This document shows, piece after piece, positions 11,300 through 22,795 of a stretch of 64,000 nucleotides of DNA. The stretch's first letter is position 1. Every line of letters starts with the position of its first letter. The stretch spans positions 3,720,001 to 3,784,000 of the forward strand of contig JASFXZ010000016.1 of the NCBI GenBank assembly GCA_032209605.1, read 5' to 3'. Both the position numbers and the translations under genes were made by a program. The DNA is from Mactromeris polynyma. Lineage: Eukaryota; Mollusca; Bivalvia; Venerida; Mactridae. Under the pieces are notes generated by a model. The model saw only the letters and a program-made list of their open reading frames with translations, was not told the origin of the DNA and made no database searches.

Positions 11300-14200
11300 C
11301 AATGACAACAACAAAAAGAACGCCAGAAACAAAAACAGCAACAATCGCTAGCAACAAGAATTGCAGCAACAACACAAACAGAAGCAGAAACAACACAAGC
11401 AACATCACAAGCAGAAACAACAACACAAGCAGCAACACCACAAGCAGCAACACCACAAGCAGCAGCAGCAACACCACAAGCAGCAGCAACAACCCAAGCA
11501 GCAAACAACACAAGCAACAACACAAGCAGCAACACCACAAGCAGCACCAGCAACACCACAAGGAGCAACAACAACACAAGCAGCAACAACACAAGCAGCA
11601 ACAACACTAGCAGCAACAACACTAGCAGCAGCAACAGCACAAGCAGCAACAACAACACAAGCAGCAACAACACAAGCAGCAGCAACAACACTAGCAGCAG
11701 CAACAACACAAGCAGCAACAACAACACAAGCAGCAACAACATCACAAGCAGCAACAACACAAGCAGCAACCAACAACACAAGCAACATCACAAGCAGCAA
11801 CAACAAAACAATCAGCAACATCAGCACAATCAGCAACAACAACACAATCAGCAACAACAACACAAACAGCAACAACAACACAAGAAGCAACAACACAAGC
11901 AGCAACACCACAAGCAGCAGCAACAACAGCACAAGCAGCAGCAACAACACAAGCAGCAACAACACAAGGAGCAACAACAACATAAGCAGCAACAACAACA
12001 CAATCAGCAACAACAACACAATCAGCAACAACAACACAAACAGCAACAACAACACAAGAAGCAACAACACAAGCAGCAGCAACAACACAAGCAGCAAAAG
12101 CTAAAGCAGCAACATCACAAGCAGCAACAACACACGCAGCAACAACACAAGCAGCAGCAACACGAGCAGCAGCAACACAAGCAGCAACAACACAAGCAGC
12201 AGCAACACACGCAGCAACAACACAAGCAGCAACAACACAAGCAGCAACAACACAAGCAGCAGCAACAACACAAGCAGCAAAAGCTGAAGCAGCAACATCA
12301 CAAGCAGCAACAACACAAGCAGCAACAACACAAGCAGCAGCAACAACACAAGCAGCAAAAGCTGAAGCAGCAACATCACAAGCAGCAACAACACAAGCAG
12401 CAACAACACAAGCATCAGCAACAACACAAGCAGCAAAAGCTAAAGCAGCAACATCACAAGCAGCAGCAACAACACAAGCAGCAAAAGCTAAAGCAGCAGC
12501 ATCACAAGCAGCAACAACACACGCAGCAACAGCCCAAGCAGCAGCAACAACACAGTTAGCAGCACAAGCAGCAACAGCACAAACAGCAGCAAGAACACAG
12601 TTAGAAGCAACGCCACAAGCAAAGGTAACAACACAACTAACAGCAAGAGCGCAACTTGTAGTAACAACACAAACAGAAGCAACAAAACAAGCAGCAACAA
12701 CAGTGCAAGGACTAACAACACAAGCAGCAGCAACAACACAAGCAGCAAAAGCTGAAGCAGCAACATCACAAGCAGCAACAACACAAGCAGCAACAACACA
12801 AGCAGCAGCAACAACACAAGCAGCAAAAGCTGAAGCAGCAACATCACAAGCAGCAACAACACAAGCAGCAACAACACAAGCATCAGCAACAACACAAGCA
12901 GCAAAAGCTAAAGCAGCAACAACACAAGCAGCAGCAAAAACTCAAGCAGCAGCAACAACAACACAAGCAGCATCAGCAGCAACAACACAAGCAGCATCAA
13001 CAGCAACAACCCAAGCTGCATCAGCAGCAACAACACAAGCAGCAGCAACAAAACAAGCTACAGGAACAACCCAAGCAGCAACAAAAACACATGCAGCAGC
13101 AACAACACAAGTAGCAGCAACAACACAAGCAGCAGCAACAACACAAGCAGCAGCAACGACACAAGCAGCACCAACAACAACACCAACAACAACACAAGCA
13201 ACAACACAAGCAACAACACAAGCAACAACACAAGCAACAACACAAGCAACAACACAAGCAACAACACAAGCAACAACACAAGCAACAACACAAGCAACAA
13301 CACAAGAAACAACACAAGCAACAACACAAGCAACAACACAAGCAACAACACAAGCAACAACACAAGCAACAACACAAGCAACAACACAAGCAATAACACA
13401 AGCAACAACACAAGCAACAACACAAGCAACAACACAAGCAACAACACAAGCAACAACACAAGCAACAACACAAGCAACAACACAAGCAACAACACAAGCA
13501 ACAACACAAGCAACAACAAACAGCAAAAACACAAACAGCAAAAACACAAGCAGCAACAACAAAAGCAACAGCAGCACAAGTAGCAGCAGCGACAACTCAA
13601 GCTGCGGGAACAACACAAGCAGAAGCGACAACATAAACTACAGGAACAGCACAAGCAGCAATAACAAAACAAGCTGCATCAGCAGCGACAACACAGGCAG
13701 CAGCAACAAAACAAGCTGCATCAGCAACAACAAAACATGCAGCAGCAACAAAACAAGCTGCATCAGTAGCATCAAAACAAGCTGCACCAGCAGCAACAAC
13801 ACAGACAGCAGCAACAAAACAAGCTGCATCAGCAACAACAAAACAAGCTGCATCAGCATCAACAAACAGACTGCAGCAACAAAACAAGCTGCATCAGCAG
13901 CGACAATACAAGCTGCAGGAACAACACAAGCAGCAGCAGCAACAACACAAGCAGCAGCAGCAGCAACAACAAGCTGTATCAGCAGTATAAACACAATCTG
14001 CATCAGCAGCAACAACACAAGCTGCATGAACAACACAAGCTCAAGGAACAACACAAGCAGCAGCAAAAACACAAGCAGCGACAACATCACAAGTAGCAGC
14101 AACAACACAAGCAACAGCAACAACACAAGCAGCAGCAACAACACAAGCAGCAACAACACAAGCAGCAACACAAGTAGCAGCAACAACACAAGCAACAGCA

Positions 14201-14935
14201 ACAACACAAGCAGCAGCAACAACACAAGCAACAGCAACAACACAAGCAACAGTAACAACACAAGCAGCAGCAACAACACAAGCAGTGGCACAAGCAACAA
14301 CACAAGTAGCAGCATCAACACAAGCAACAGCACAAGCAACAACACAAGCAGCAGCAGCAACAACACAATCAGCAACAACACCAGCAACAACACCAGCAGC
14401 AACAACACAAGCAGCAACACCAGCAGCAACAACACAATCAGCAACAACACCAGCAACAACACCAGCAGCAACAACACAAGCAGCAACACAAGCAGCAACA
14501 ACACAATCAGCAACAACACAAGCAGCAACAACACCAGCAACAACACCAGCAGCAACAACACAAGCAGCAACACCAGCAGCAACAACACCAGCAACAATAC
14601 CAGCAGCAACAACACAAGCAGCAACACCAGCAACAACAACACAATCAGTAACAACACCAGCAACAACACCAGCAGCAACAACACAAGCAGCAACAACACC
14701 AGCAACAGCACCAGCAACAACACCAGCAGCAACAACACCAGCAACAACAACACCAGCAACAACACAAGCAGCAACAACACAAGCAGCAACAACACCAGCA
14801 ACAGCACCAGCAACAACACCAGCAGCAACAACACCAGCAACAACAACACAATCAGTAACAACACCAGCAACAACACCAGCAGCAACAACACAAGCAGCAA
14901 CAACACAAGCAGCAACAAACAACGCAAGACAAATA
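11300..14935 (+). repeat. 3.6-kb CAA/GCA-rich tandem array
   Basis: The plus strand is built almost only from ACA, CAA, GCA, AGC and AAC steps. The main period is 12-15 bp (acacaagcagcaaca), with longer duplicated segments, for example 12270-12480 resembling 12690-12910. One plus frame translates to Thr-Gln-Ala-Ala repeats (TTQAATTQAA), but that frame changes register along the array: it is open about 11361-12104 in one frame, 12703-13518 in a second and 14285-14930 in a third. Such drift argues against one intact mucin-like protein. The minus strand gives only Leu/Val or Cys runs. A real low-complexity exon inside the array cannot be excluded without transcripts. Confidence 0.9.
13189..13512 (+). 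repeat. homogeneous 12-bp core of the array, 27 copies
   Basis: Within the larger array, 324 bp consist of exactly 27 copies of 'acaacacaagca' (TTQA in frame). I see only two departures: one 'caagaa' near 13312 and one 'caataa' near 13391. It is much more uniform than its surroundings, suggesting it is the most recently expanded part. Confidence 0.92.
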
Positions 14936-15113
14936 GCAAATGCATACCTTATGTCGATATAAGGACTTTCCTCTGGTACTGCCATCAACGCAACAAACGT
15001 CCATCAACGCATCAGGTTGTACTGTGTGCTAGATCTAATTCAAAATTCAGCCATCGACTCGGTGGGCATCGGTACTTTTACTATCGGACACATTTTATAA
15101 AGCTACCTTTTTA

Positions 15114-15165
15114 TTATGGTGGCATACTAGTGCCAACTGTTGACTACATAATTAACTGGAAAATA
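15114..15165. repeat. fragment of MITE family F
   Basis: 'tatggtggcatactagtgcc' and the following 'aactgttgactac' match the left end of the complete element at 44904-45356 (tatggtggcatatttctgcc, aacagttaactac). Only this end is present here. Confidence 0.55.
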
Positions 15166-15535
15166 GTGTGGAAAGAAACTAGTTCGAAATATTCAGGGGA
15201 TAATTATAACGTTATAATTCCGTTATACGAATAATTCCGTGATACGAATTATAAAGAGGTATACAGTAATATTATCACACAAGTTAAATGATTGCAATGC
15301 ATGTATTATTCAATCTAAATGTGTTTGTCATGTTGTATTTGCGACGTGTGCGGTCATTGGAAGAAACTTCAAATTAAATGTCAAACATAAAAATAAATAG
15401 TTTGTTGTCTTTAAACGTTTTTGCACTCTTAAACCAATTTAATATGATAAAAATCTAACATGAAACTAATTGTACACAGATGCTGAACAGCAATTATATG
15501 TACTGTTTTGATGAGCAATATACTTCCATTTTCAG

Positions 15536-15943
15536 GGCAACTGTGTATGTCTCCAGTATCCGAAGGTCACCAAGCGCTTTCTGTCAGTGTTCAACACCGC
15601 TGCTCACAAGATCAACGACCGACTTAACCGTCTTCCGAATCGTATATCCTGTGTTCAACATTCGACGTGGACTTTTTAGCAAAGAGGGTCTGCATTTGAG
15701 TAGATTGGGCACTGAGACACTAGCAAATCGTCTGCAAGAAGTTGTTATAGACTCAATTGTGATTCCCATGGTGCTCACACTGGCAGACCCCCTATCTGTA
15801 CAAGCCGCGAGGGGTTCGAGCCACTGACCTACAGCCAGGTTGTTTCAACGTTCTCACCATCAGAGACACCATCCTACCCCACTCCTTCTGTTGTGGGTTT
15901 TTATAATTCGTTTGAAGTGGAAACTTTACATGAGGCAGAATAA
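15536..15943 (+). pseudogene. SGNH-hydrolase-like C-terminal fragment, frameshifted
   Basis: After a plausible acceptor (ttccattttcag), one frame reads VTKRFLSVFNTAAHKIND and NRISCVQHSTW, then hits a stop. A neighbouring frame continues with LFSKEGLHLSRLGTETLANR and LQEVVID. The block 'F.K.GLHLS..GT..LA' is the C-terminal Asp/His-block signature of SGNH-type hydrolases (normally D-G-x-H-L; here the Asp position is Glu). A further frame change near 15780-15800 leads to a last open stretch ending SVVGFYNSFEVETLHEAE and a stop at 15941-15943. At least one 1-nt shift is needed inside the domain, so this is a decayed copy, or an assembly error. Such domains are often carried by mobile elements. 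The family call is tentative. Confidence 0.4.
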
Positions 15944-17425
15944 TCATATATATATGTACTGATATATTACACTATGATTACAATAACCACATAATGATTT
16001 GTAAGGTATCGATAATTCCGGTGTTGTTGTATTTCTTTTTGCTGTTGTTGCTAATAATTGCGATGATGATGACATAATTTGTTTTGTTGTTAATGGTCAT
16101 TATGCAGCGTATGCTTTTGGAAATTATAATGTATCTTACATGGAACAGGGAAAATATAGAATAATATTGATGAAGAAAAAACAAACATTATTCAAAAACA
16201 ATTAGTGAAAACTTGCATCAATTTTGTAAACTGATTGTATTTAAGTTATAAGCACTGGTTTTCATCCGGAACAAAGTATATCTATATTCGTCCAACAATA
16301 ACAATGTAATTCCTACCGCCGTGGTTTTCGAATCAAAACAATTTGAAAATTATTCAGTTCGGAAAACTTGATCACTTCAAAGTCAAATTCTGATGCATAC
16401 AATCCATCGATTTTCAATATTTTTCGATTGATAGAAAGCTGGAAATATTATCTTTTATTTGGTACCAAATTTGTGCACATCAGTAGATTAATACTTTTTT
16501 TAATACCTACAGCCGTGTTTTTCGAACCAAAACAGATTGAAATTTATTTCACGGAAAAATGCCTATTTAAATGCCTATTTTCAGAGTCAAATTAGAACAA
16601 CAAGGCATGCACCAATTTTCAATAATTTTTATGTCGGTGGAAAGCTGGGAGCATAACCTTTCATTTAATAATAAATTTATTATTGTATATCAAATATTAA
16701 TACCTACCGCCGTGCTTTTCATTCTGGGAGCATAACCTTTCATTTAATAATAAATTTATTATTGTATATCAAATATTAATACCTACCGCCGTGCTTTTCA
16801 TTCTATATTGGTTGTAAAGTAGCCTACCTGCCCTAAAACGTTTCTGATACGACGTCATCATTTAGTAGCCTACTTTAATTTTATCTGGGACGAATTGGTG
16901 CCAGATTTTATATTATGTTGTTGGAATCGCCATTAAAAGAAAAATAGATGTCCGATTTTAATAATTGTCGTATAAATAAAGCTATTCTTATATATCTGTT
17001 AGAAAATGTTAAAATCTGAAAATGGATCTTTCGGTCACTAATACAGGTTTTGTTATGCAACAGCTCATTTTACAATGCTCCCCTGTAGCCTGGATTACCT
17101 GCCCTTACCGTTACATTACTCTTATGTGCAGAGTACGCTGGGTACCAGACTGTATGCTCCCCTGAAGAATTACGATCGAAATTGAGAACTGTTTTATGCC
17201 ATATCCTCAACGTACTGGCCACCTTTGGTGCCTAAGGTGGCATTATCAACTAAAACGAGCTGGTGGTTGATTTTGAAAAATTAGCTAGATAGACTATTTG
17301 CTGGTGTAATGTTTTCAATGGAGGGGTTACATATCAGTTGTACAAGTGATCTGTACAAAACGGACAGGTACGGATAAAGAGGGAGCCGGAATTTAGCATT
17401 GATCATGTGATCATGTGATTTAAAC
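15944..17425. other. spacer with diverged tandem repeats upstream of ABHD4-like gene
   Basis: From about 16250 to 16805 a segment with 'ctaccgccgtg' and 'gaaagctgg' recurs in diverged form. At 16645-16802 a 79-bp unit (starting ctgggagcataacctttcat) is present twice in perfect tandem. The rest is AT-rich. The ABHD4-like promoter should lie in the last few hundred bases, but I see no definite TATA box or other element. Confidence 0.6.
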
Positions 17426-20400
17426 ATGGCGGATGACATTCGAAGTAATGAAAGGTAAACAAACATTTCAACATATGGTTCTAGATTTTGTTCCAATTGT
17501 TCGAAAACTAGAACTTTTCTTATTTCACATGAAACTTTTGCATTTAGTGTATTTTGTTCATAACAGGGCTTCATGGCGGTTCAATCTGGGAATAACGGAG
17601 ACGATAAAAGGTTTAGCTTTACGAAATTACGTTTCTTTAGACTACTGTTACATAACATTTTCATTGACACATTTATAATTAAATATTTGTGTATAACTCA
17701 TACTGTTCATGTTACATTTAATTCCATTTAATTCCATTTGAAAAAGTTTTAAAGCTATGTGTGTAATCAATTATATACGTATAAATAAAGGGTATCGGGA
17801 CGACTCGACCCCTGAACAATTCGACCACTGCAAAAAAAACAAGTCAATTCGACCCCTGTACAATTCGACCCCTATTTTCCGATTATTCGTCATGTCAATT
17901 CGACCCCTCAGATGATATGAAAATATTTGAAATATTCTACGTAAATTATTAAATTTATGATGAAATTTTAATAAAAATTCATGATTTATAAATGCCGAAT
18001 ATGACTTAATCAAATGTTGTAATATAAAATCGAAAAAAAAGTATTAAAACTGTATAGGCGTTAGTTTTGGTGTATTCTTATGGCATCTTGGTGTTTTACA
18101 TGTATGTATTAAATTATTGATTTAAAGTAATAACTGTACAAATTTACTTTTAAATTAAAATTTTATTAAATAAATACTTTTAAATGTACATTGATAAACT
18201 CTTTGAATCTACCAATTCCTTTGTATTCCAGGTGTTATATACTCATTATTTCATCTATATTATATGGCATGCATAAACATAAAAGTAATGAGAAAGTTTG
18301 CTTCAAACACGTTAATTATCAATTAAATATGCCATAATTGCCATTCTATCTTAAGAAAATATTTAGTAATTTACAAAAAATATTTATAAACAGTTGGAAT
18401 GATTATAATACTGATAGTTGTTCCTATTAATTATTAATATGTATTATGATTTATTATGCTGATTAAGTATGTGTATAAGTCAAATTCCCATACCCATAGC
18501 GTTCCAAGATAGGATATGATCCTATCTTGGAACGCTATGGGTATGGATATTATCTATGAGTACATCGAGGGTTCAGCGCAAGACTATCCTAAATCCTATG
18601 TATTTACATAGGAGTAAGTATAGTCTTGCACTGAACCCTTGAGTCATGTATGGGACTCCTGTACGCCTACATTCTAGAACCCCAGCTAGGTCACTCATTC
18701 AGTCATTGGGTTATTTTTTCAGTCAAATAGAGCTATACGAAGGATCCAGTTGGCTTAAATGGGTACCTACCTCAATGGCACAGTTAGCAAAGATAGAATC
18801 CCGCATTCTGGGTTGTAAGTATTGTACTGAATCTCACATTCTGTGTTATATAATGTTTGTACTGTTACTCACTGATGTAGTTATTTGGTTTAGTAGCAAC
18901 CCGAGCTGATTTTTAAACTTTGTCTGTAGCGCTACTTATTTAGGTGATGAAAAAAAGCTTGTTAATGAAACTCATAACAGTTCAAATTTCCAAGATATCT
19001 CAATTAACACTAAAGTTAAAAATGCCAAATTGTATATATGCAGCTTTTCTGCCAATTTTGGTCCACATTTCTCCTGATTTTCTAAGATTTTGCACCAAAT
19101 CGACGGAACCAAAAATGCTTTTAGAAAAAAACAACTACTATGCAATTCTAAACGCAATATAAGGAAAACATATCTACTGTTACTGAATCTACAGGCATTT
19201 ATTAATATGTCACTTCAAAGTTAAACACTGTTTAAATTACAAGAAGAAAAGTGTTGTTGACTCTTTTAAATTTAATTCTTTAAGTATTCTTATAAAACTA
19301 CAATAAAATATAAATACATTAAAATAATTAATTGGTATTTGTTTACCTGCTTAGCGGAATTCAGCAGTATATTCAAACTCTGTATTAGCTGACCCTCAAT
19401 ATTACCTGCCCAAACTGTATTTTTGATCAACGGAAATTATTGATTATCAATTCAGAATTAGCCACACAGATTTTGTGAAAGTTGCTTGAGCCTCTGCCAT
19501 ATCTGACAAATTTCTAGCATGTCCTAACACTATTTACAGGATGCCTGACCAAAGGTCTGTCTAGTTTACAAGCTGGCATGCATTCAAAAAGTGGTAAATG
19601 TCTGACACAATTTCTTTTGGTCGCACTATAATTATTAGTTTCTGTGACTGATTTTCAGACAATCTGTAAAATAATTTTGGGAAGCCTGCTAACCTTTTAG
19701 CTAATAGCAATTTATTAGTATTACATTATAAAGTTGTGTGATTGTTAGATGCTTATATCATGGCTCTTTTTCAGGCTTGAAAAGCACTTTGGAAAAGAAG
19801 TATGTCACATTACCTCAGAGTCAACATAGAATATGGACTGTAACTGCAAATAAAGACAAACCTAATGTTCCATTAGTAATGGTTCATGGTATGGGTGGAG
19901 GAGTTGGCTTATGGGCTCAAAACATTGATGCTTTTGCGAGCAAAAGACCAGTATATTCATTTGACTTGTTAGGTTTTGGTCGCAGCTCAAGACCTAAATT
20001 CAGTTCTAGTCCAAAACTTGTAGAAATGGAATTTGTTGAGTCTGTGGAAGAATGGCGCCAGGAAATGAAAATAGAGAAGATGGCTTTATTAGGACACAGT
20101 CTAGGTGCATATGTTGTCAGTGCATATGCATTAAAATATCCACAGAACATTGAACATTTGTTTTTGGTGGATCCATGGGGATTTCCAGATCAACCTCAAG
20201 AGAATAACCGCAGTAAAAGAATACCTATATGGGCTCGTGCAATCGTCAAAATGTTATCTCCCTTTAATCCACTTGCAGTTATTAGAGCCACTGGTCCCTT
20301 GGGTGAGTTAATATTGAAATTTATTGCTTAGACTGTTAAATTTGTTATTAATACCGATACATGTATATTGTTAAAGCAGCAGCTAATGATTTTATAGAGG

Positions 20401-22795
20401 ATATTTGTGTGTTTTTGTGCAAGATCGAAATTCACTGAATGAGCGACGGACAGAATATTTTCACGAGTGGTGTAGCTGTGAGTGAAAATTTAAATAGGAT
20501 GCTCACGTGGTAAAATAACTCGATTTATTTTTTTGCTTGTTAATTATATCAAATGTGACCGTTAAATGCAACACTATTTTATGTGACATCATTTATATGA
20601 CGTCATATAAATTTGATTATTTCACTGTGAGTTTATCAGATATTATTTCACTTTTTTCTATGGTTTACCACCAGAAAGCATGAAATAAATTTCATATTGT
20701 CAGACATGCAAGTTAGTTATTGTTTGTGCAAAAGCAATTAAATAGCAGTAAAAGCATTTTGCTGGTATATTTATTAATGCATTTCATGTACATTTGACTG
20801 GGTTTTGTCTATCCAAATATCATTCTAAATCATCAGTAATTGTGTTAAAGATGTATCTGGCACCTCTGAAAGTAAAATATTCAAACAGACTTCATCTAGT
20901 TTTATTGCTACATTGGTTAAGACTTTTTTAATACAAACAGTTGCAATGTGATACCAATTCCTTGTAGTTTTTAAATCTCCTAGTGTATATATATATTTTT
21001 GTATTATTTCATGATACATATTTATTGATACTCTAACTGTATGAAATTTGTTTGTTTAGGTAAAAATTTAGCTTTTTCATGTCTGATTTCATCTTTTGAA
21101 ATTCAATCATGTTAATGATATTTTCAGGTCCAGGATTGATCAAAAGATTTAGACCTGATTTACAGCTAAAGTTTGCCCATTTATTTGATGACGATACAAT
21201 GTTGGATTACATATACCATTGTAATGCTCAAACTCCAAGGTAATGTCTGTTAGAGTTTTGAATAGAAGAAAAGTTGCAGGTTTAACATTGCATGATAATA
21301 TCTGTATGTAATCTAGTATTTACTTTTTACTTTCTTTGAGGCTAATTGGAGAGGATAAAGTACTTGTATTAAGTTGACTGATGGAAAACATATGGAGAGG
21401 ACTTGATTTTAAATGATATATATGTTTTAATCGTACAAAAGTTCTGTTTGGTAAATCCAACATAATTATGATGTAAATTGTATGTACGGTACCATGAACA
21501 ATTAAGTTCATGTGATGAATAAAGTTGGATTACTGGAATGCATTGTGTTATCTACTTTTTCAGTGGTGAAGGTGCTTTCCGTTCTCTTTCGATGTCACTT
21601 GGGTGGGCCAAACATCCAATGATGCAGAGAATAGCAGATATAGACAAAGATCTCCCAATTACATTTGTATATGGCTCCCGTACTTGGATGGACCGAGATT
21701 GCGGAAACCAGACAAAATATCTCCGTAATGATAGTAGGGTGGATGTTGAGGTATGATTTTAACATCTGAATTCCCAGAATTAGAAAAATCTTGATTAAAT
21801 GCCACCTTGAACGACCCTTACTTGAGCGACCCTCCCTTGAGTGACCCTCACTTGAGCAACCCTCTCTTGACCAACATCCTGTTTTATAAATTTACTGATT
21901 ATTTAACCTCTACAGCAACAATCTCAACAACAGTAATATCTCCCATACTATAGGGTGTTGCATAATCATTTATCTAACAGCCCAGGTGCTCCCAATTCAT
22001 TTAAAATCCTGCTGCTTGTAAAAACGAATGACTGATGTATTTTCTTTTTTTTAAAGTTTATAATTATGAACAAAAACCATTGAGGTATGAGTTGACGTTT
22101 TATTGAGGATCGGGAAAAAACTTTGTCTGAGATGAATTATCATGCCTCCTGTATCCCCACCTGCTTAGCTCTGTATAGGAAGACCACAAGACTTCTAGAA
22201 CACAGGCTGATCCCTTGGAAATGCATAATTCTATGTGATGATCGACTGAAGATAAAACATATAAAACCCTGAATGCACCATTGATGCAGGTGAATTTGTG
22301 AGATTGTTGTTTGCTTGTTCAAAACAATCTAGTTTTGAAACAGAGGGAAAGTTTTAAGTCAGCTGACTGCCAGGACCTCCACTGCCGTTCGCCAATGTCG
22401 CCATTTGCGAAAGATTTGCGAATTTGGCGACAAAAAAATGCATTTGGCGAAAGTGATTGGAGAATGTTTTTTTTTCTTTCTGGCTCCCTCGTTATCCGTC
22501 TGCTGTATATAACAAATGTGCTAAATGCATTTTGCCGTTGAACTAAATATGCTGCTTCATATTTCAAGGCGATAATTTAAAATCTCCTCGTTACCTTTCA
22601 TTGTTTTATTTTCAGACCATTGTTGGTGCTGGACATCATGTATATGCTGACAGATCTGAACAGTTTAACAAAATAACCAATCAGTACCTTGACTTGATGG
22701 ATAAACACAAAGACAATGAGAAAACAGCTAAAGTTGAAATTAAAAAAGTGGCTTCAGATACAGATATTGAGGATTTTCCCATCACACAAGTTTGA
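17426..22795 (+). CDS. ABHD4: ABHD4/ABHD5-family alpha/beta hydrolase
   Basis: Six coding exons: 17426-17454, 18723-18814, 19775-20302, 21128-21239, 21564-21750 and 22616-22795, all GT-AG. They join in frame to 1,128 nt, 375 residues plus TGA. The start ATG (aacATGG, reading MADDIRSNE) resembles the family's MADDLE start. Features in order: SSWLKWVPTSMAQL, the oxyanion-side HGMGGGVGLW (about residue 80), FDLLGFGRSSRP, the nucleophile elbow GHSLGAY, LVDPWGFP, YIYHCNAQ, ITFVYGSRTWMD, and GAGHHVYAD, which holds the catalytic His and an H-x4-D motif. ABHD4 hydrolyses N-acyl phosphatidylethanolamines in the endocannabinoid-like N-acylethanolamine pathway. ABHD5 (CGI-58) has Asn in place of the Ser and activates ATGL lipase. 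The Ser here favours an active ABHD4-type enzyme. The C-terminal tail after the His is about 30 residues longer than in the vertebrate protein. Confidence 0.93.
17801..17910. repeat. irregular 'aattcgacccctg' repeat
   Basis: Within ABHD4 intron 1, 'tcgacccctg' recurs about four to five times at irregular spacing (near 17805, 17821, 17838, 17862, 17899). It is probably part of a dispersed element; no ends were seen. Confidence 0.6.
18488..18546. repeat. perfect 28-bp hairpin, 3-nt loop
   Basis: The arm at 18488-18515 (starting ccatacccatagcg) is the exact reverse complement of 18519-18546, separated only by 'atg'. It lies in ABHD4 intron 1, about 180 bp upstream of exon 2. The perfection of the stem suggests a recent origin. 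Confidence 0.9.
18566..18645. repeat. second hairpin, about 20-bp arms
   Basis: 'gggttcagcgcaagactat' (18569-18587) pairs with 'atagtcttgcactgaaccc' (about 18620-18638) with a single mismatch. The loop contains a smaller inverted pair (cctatg/cataggag). It is adjacent to the perfect hairpin at 18488-18546, again inside ABHD4 intron 1. Confidence 0.8.
21797..21872. repeat. short 'gaccctcacttgag' repeat
   Basis: Four to five degenerate copies of a roughly 16-bp motif in ABHD4 intron 5. There is no further structure. Confidence 0.6.

Noticed and set aside
11247..14988. Long minus-strand open frames rich in Leu/Val, Cys or Ala/Val (up to 435 codons)
   Set aside because: They are the complement of the CAA/GCA array. 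The composition follows from TTG/TGC triplets, and no start, signal or domain is evident.
12703..15234. 843-codon plus frame starting MQGLTTQAA as a mucin-like gene
   Set aside because: The Thr-Gln-Ala frame drifts to other registers along the array and the last 90 codons run through non-repetitive sequence without recognisable features. Kept only as a repeat.
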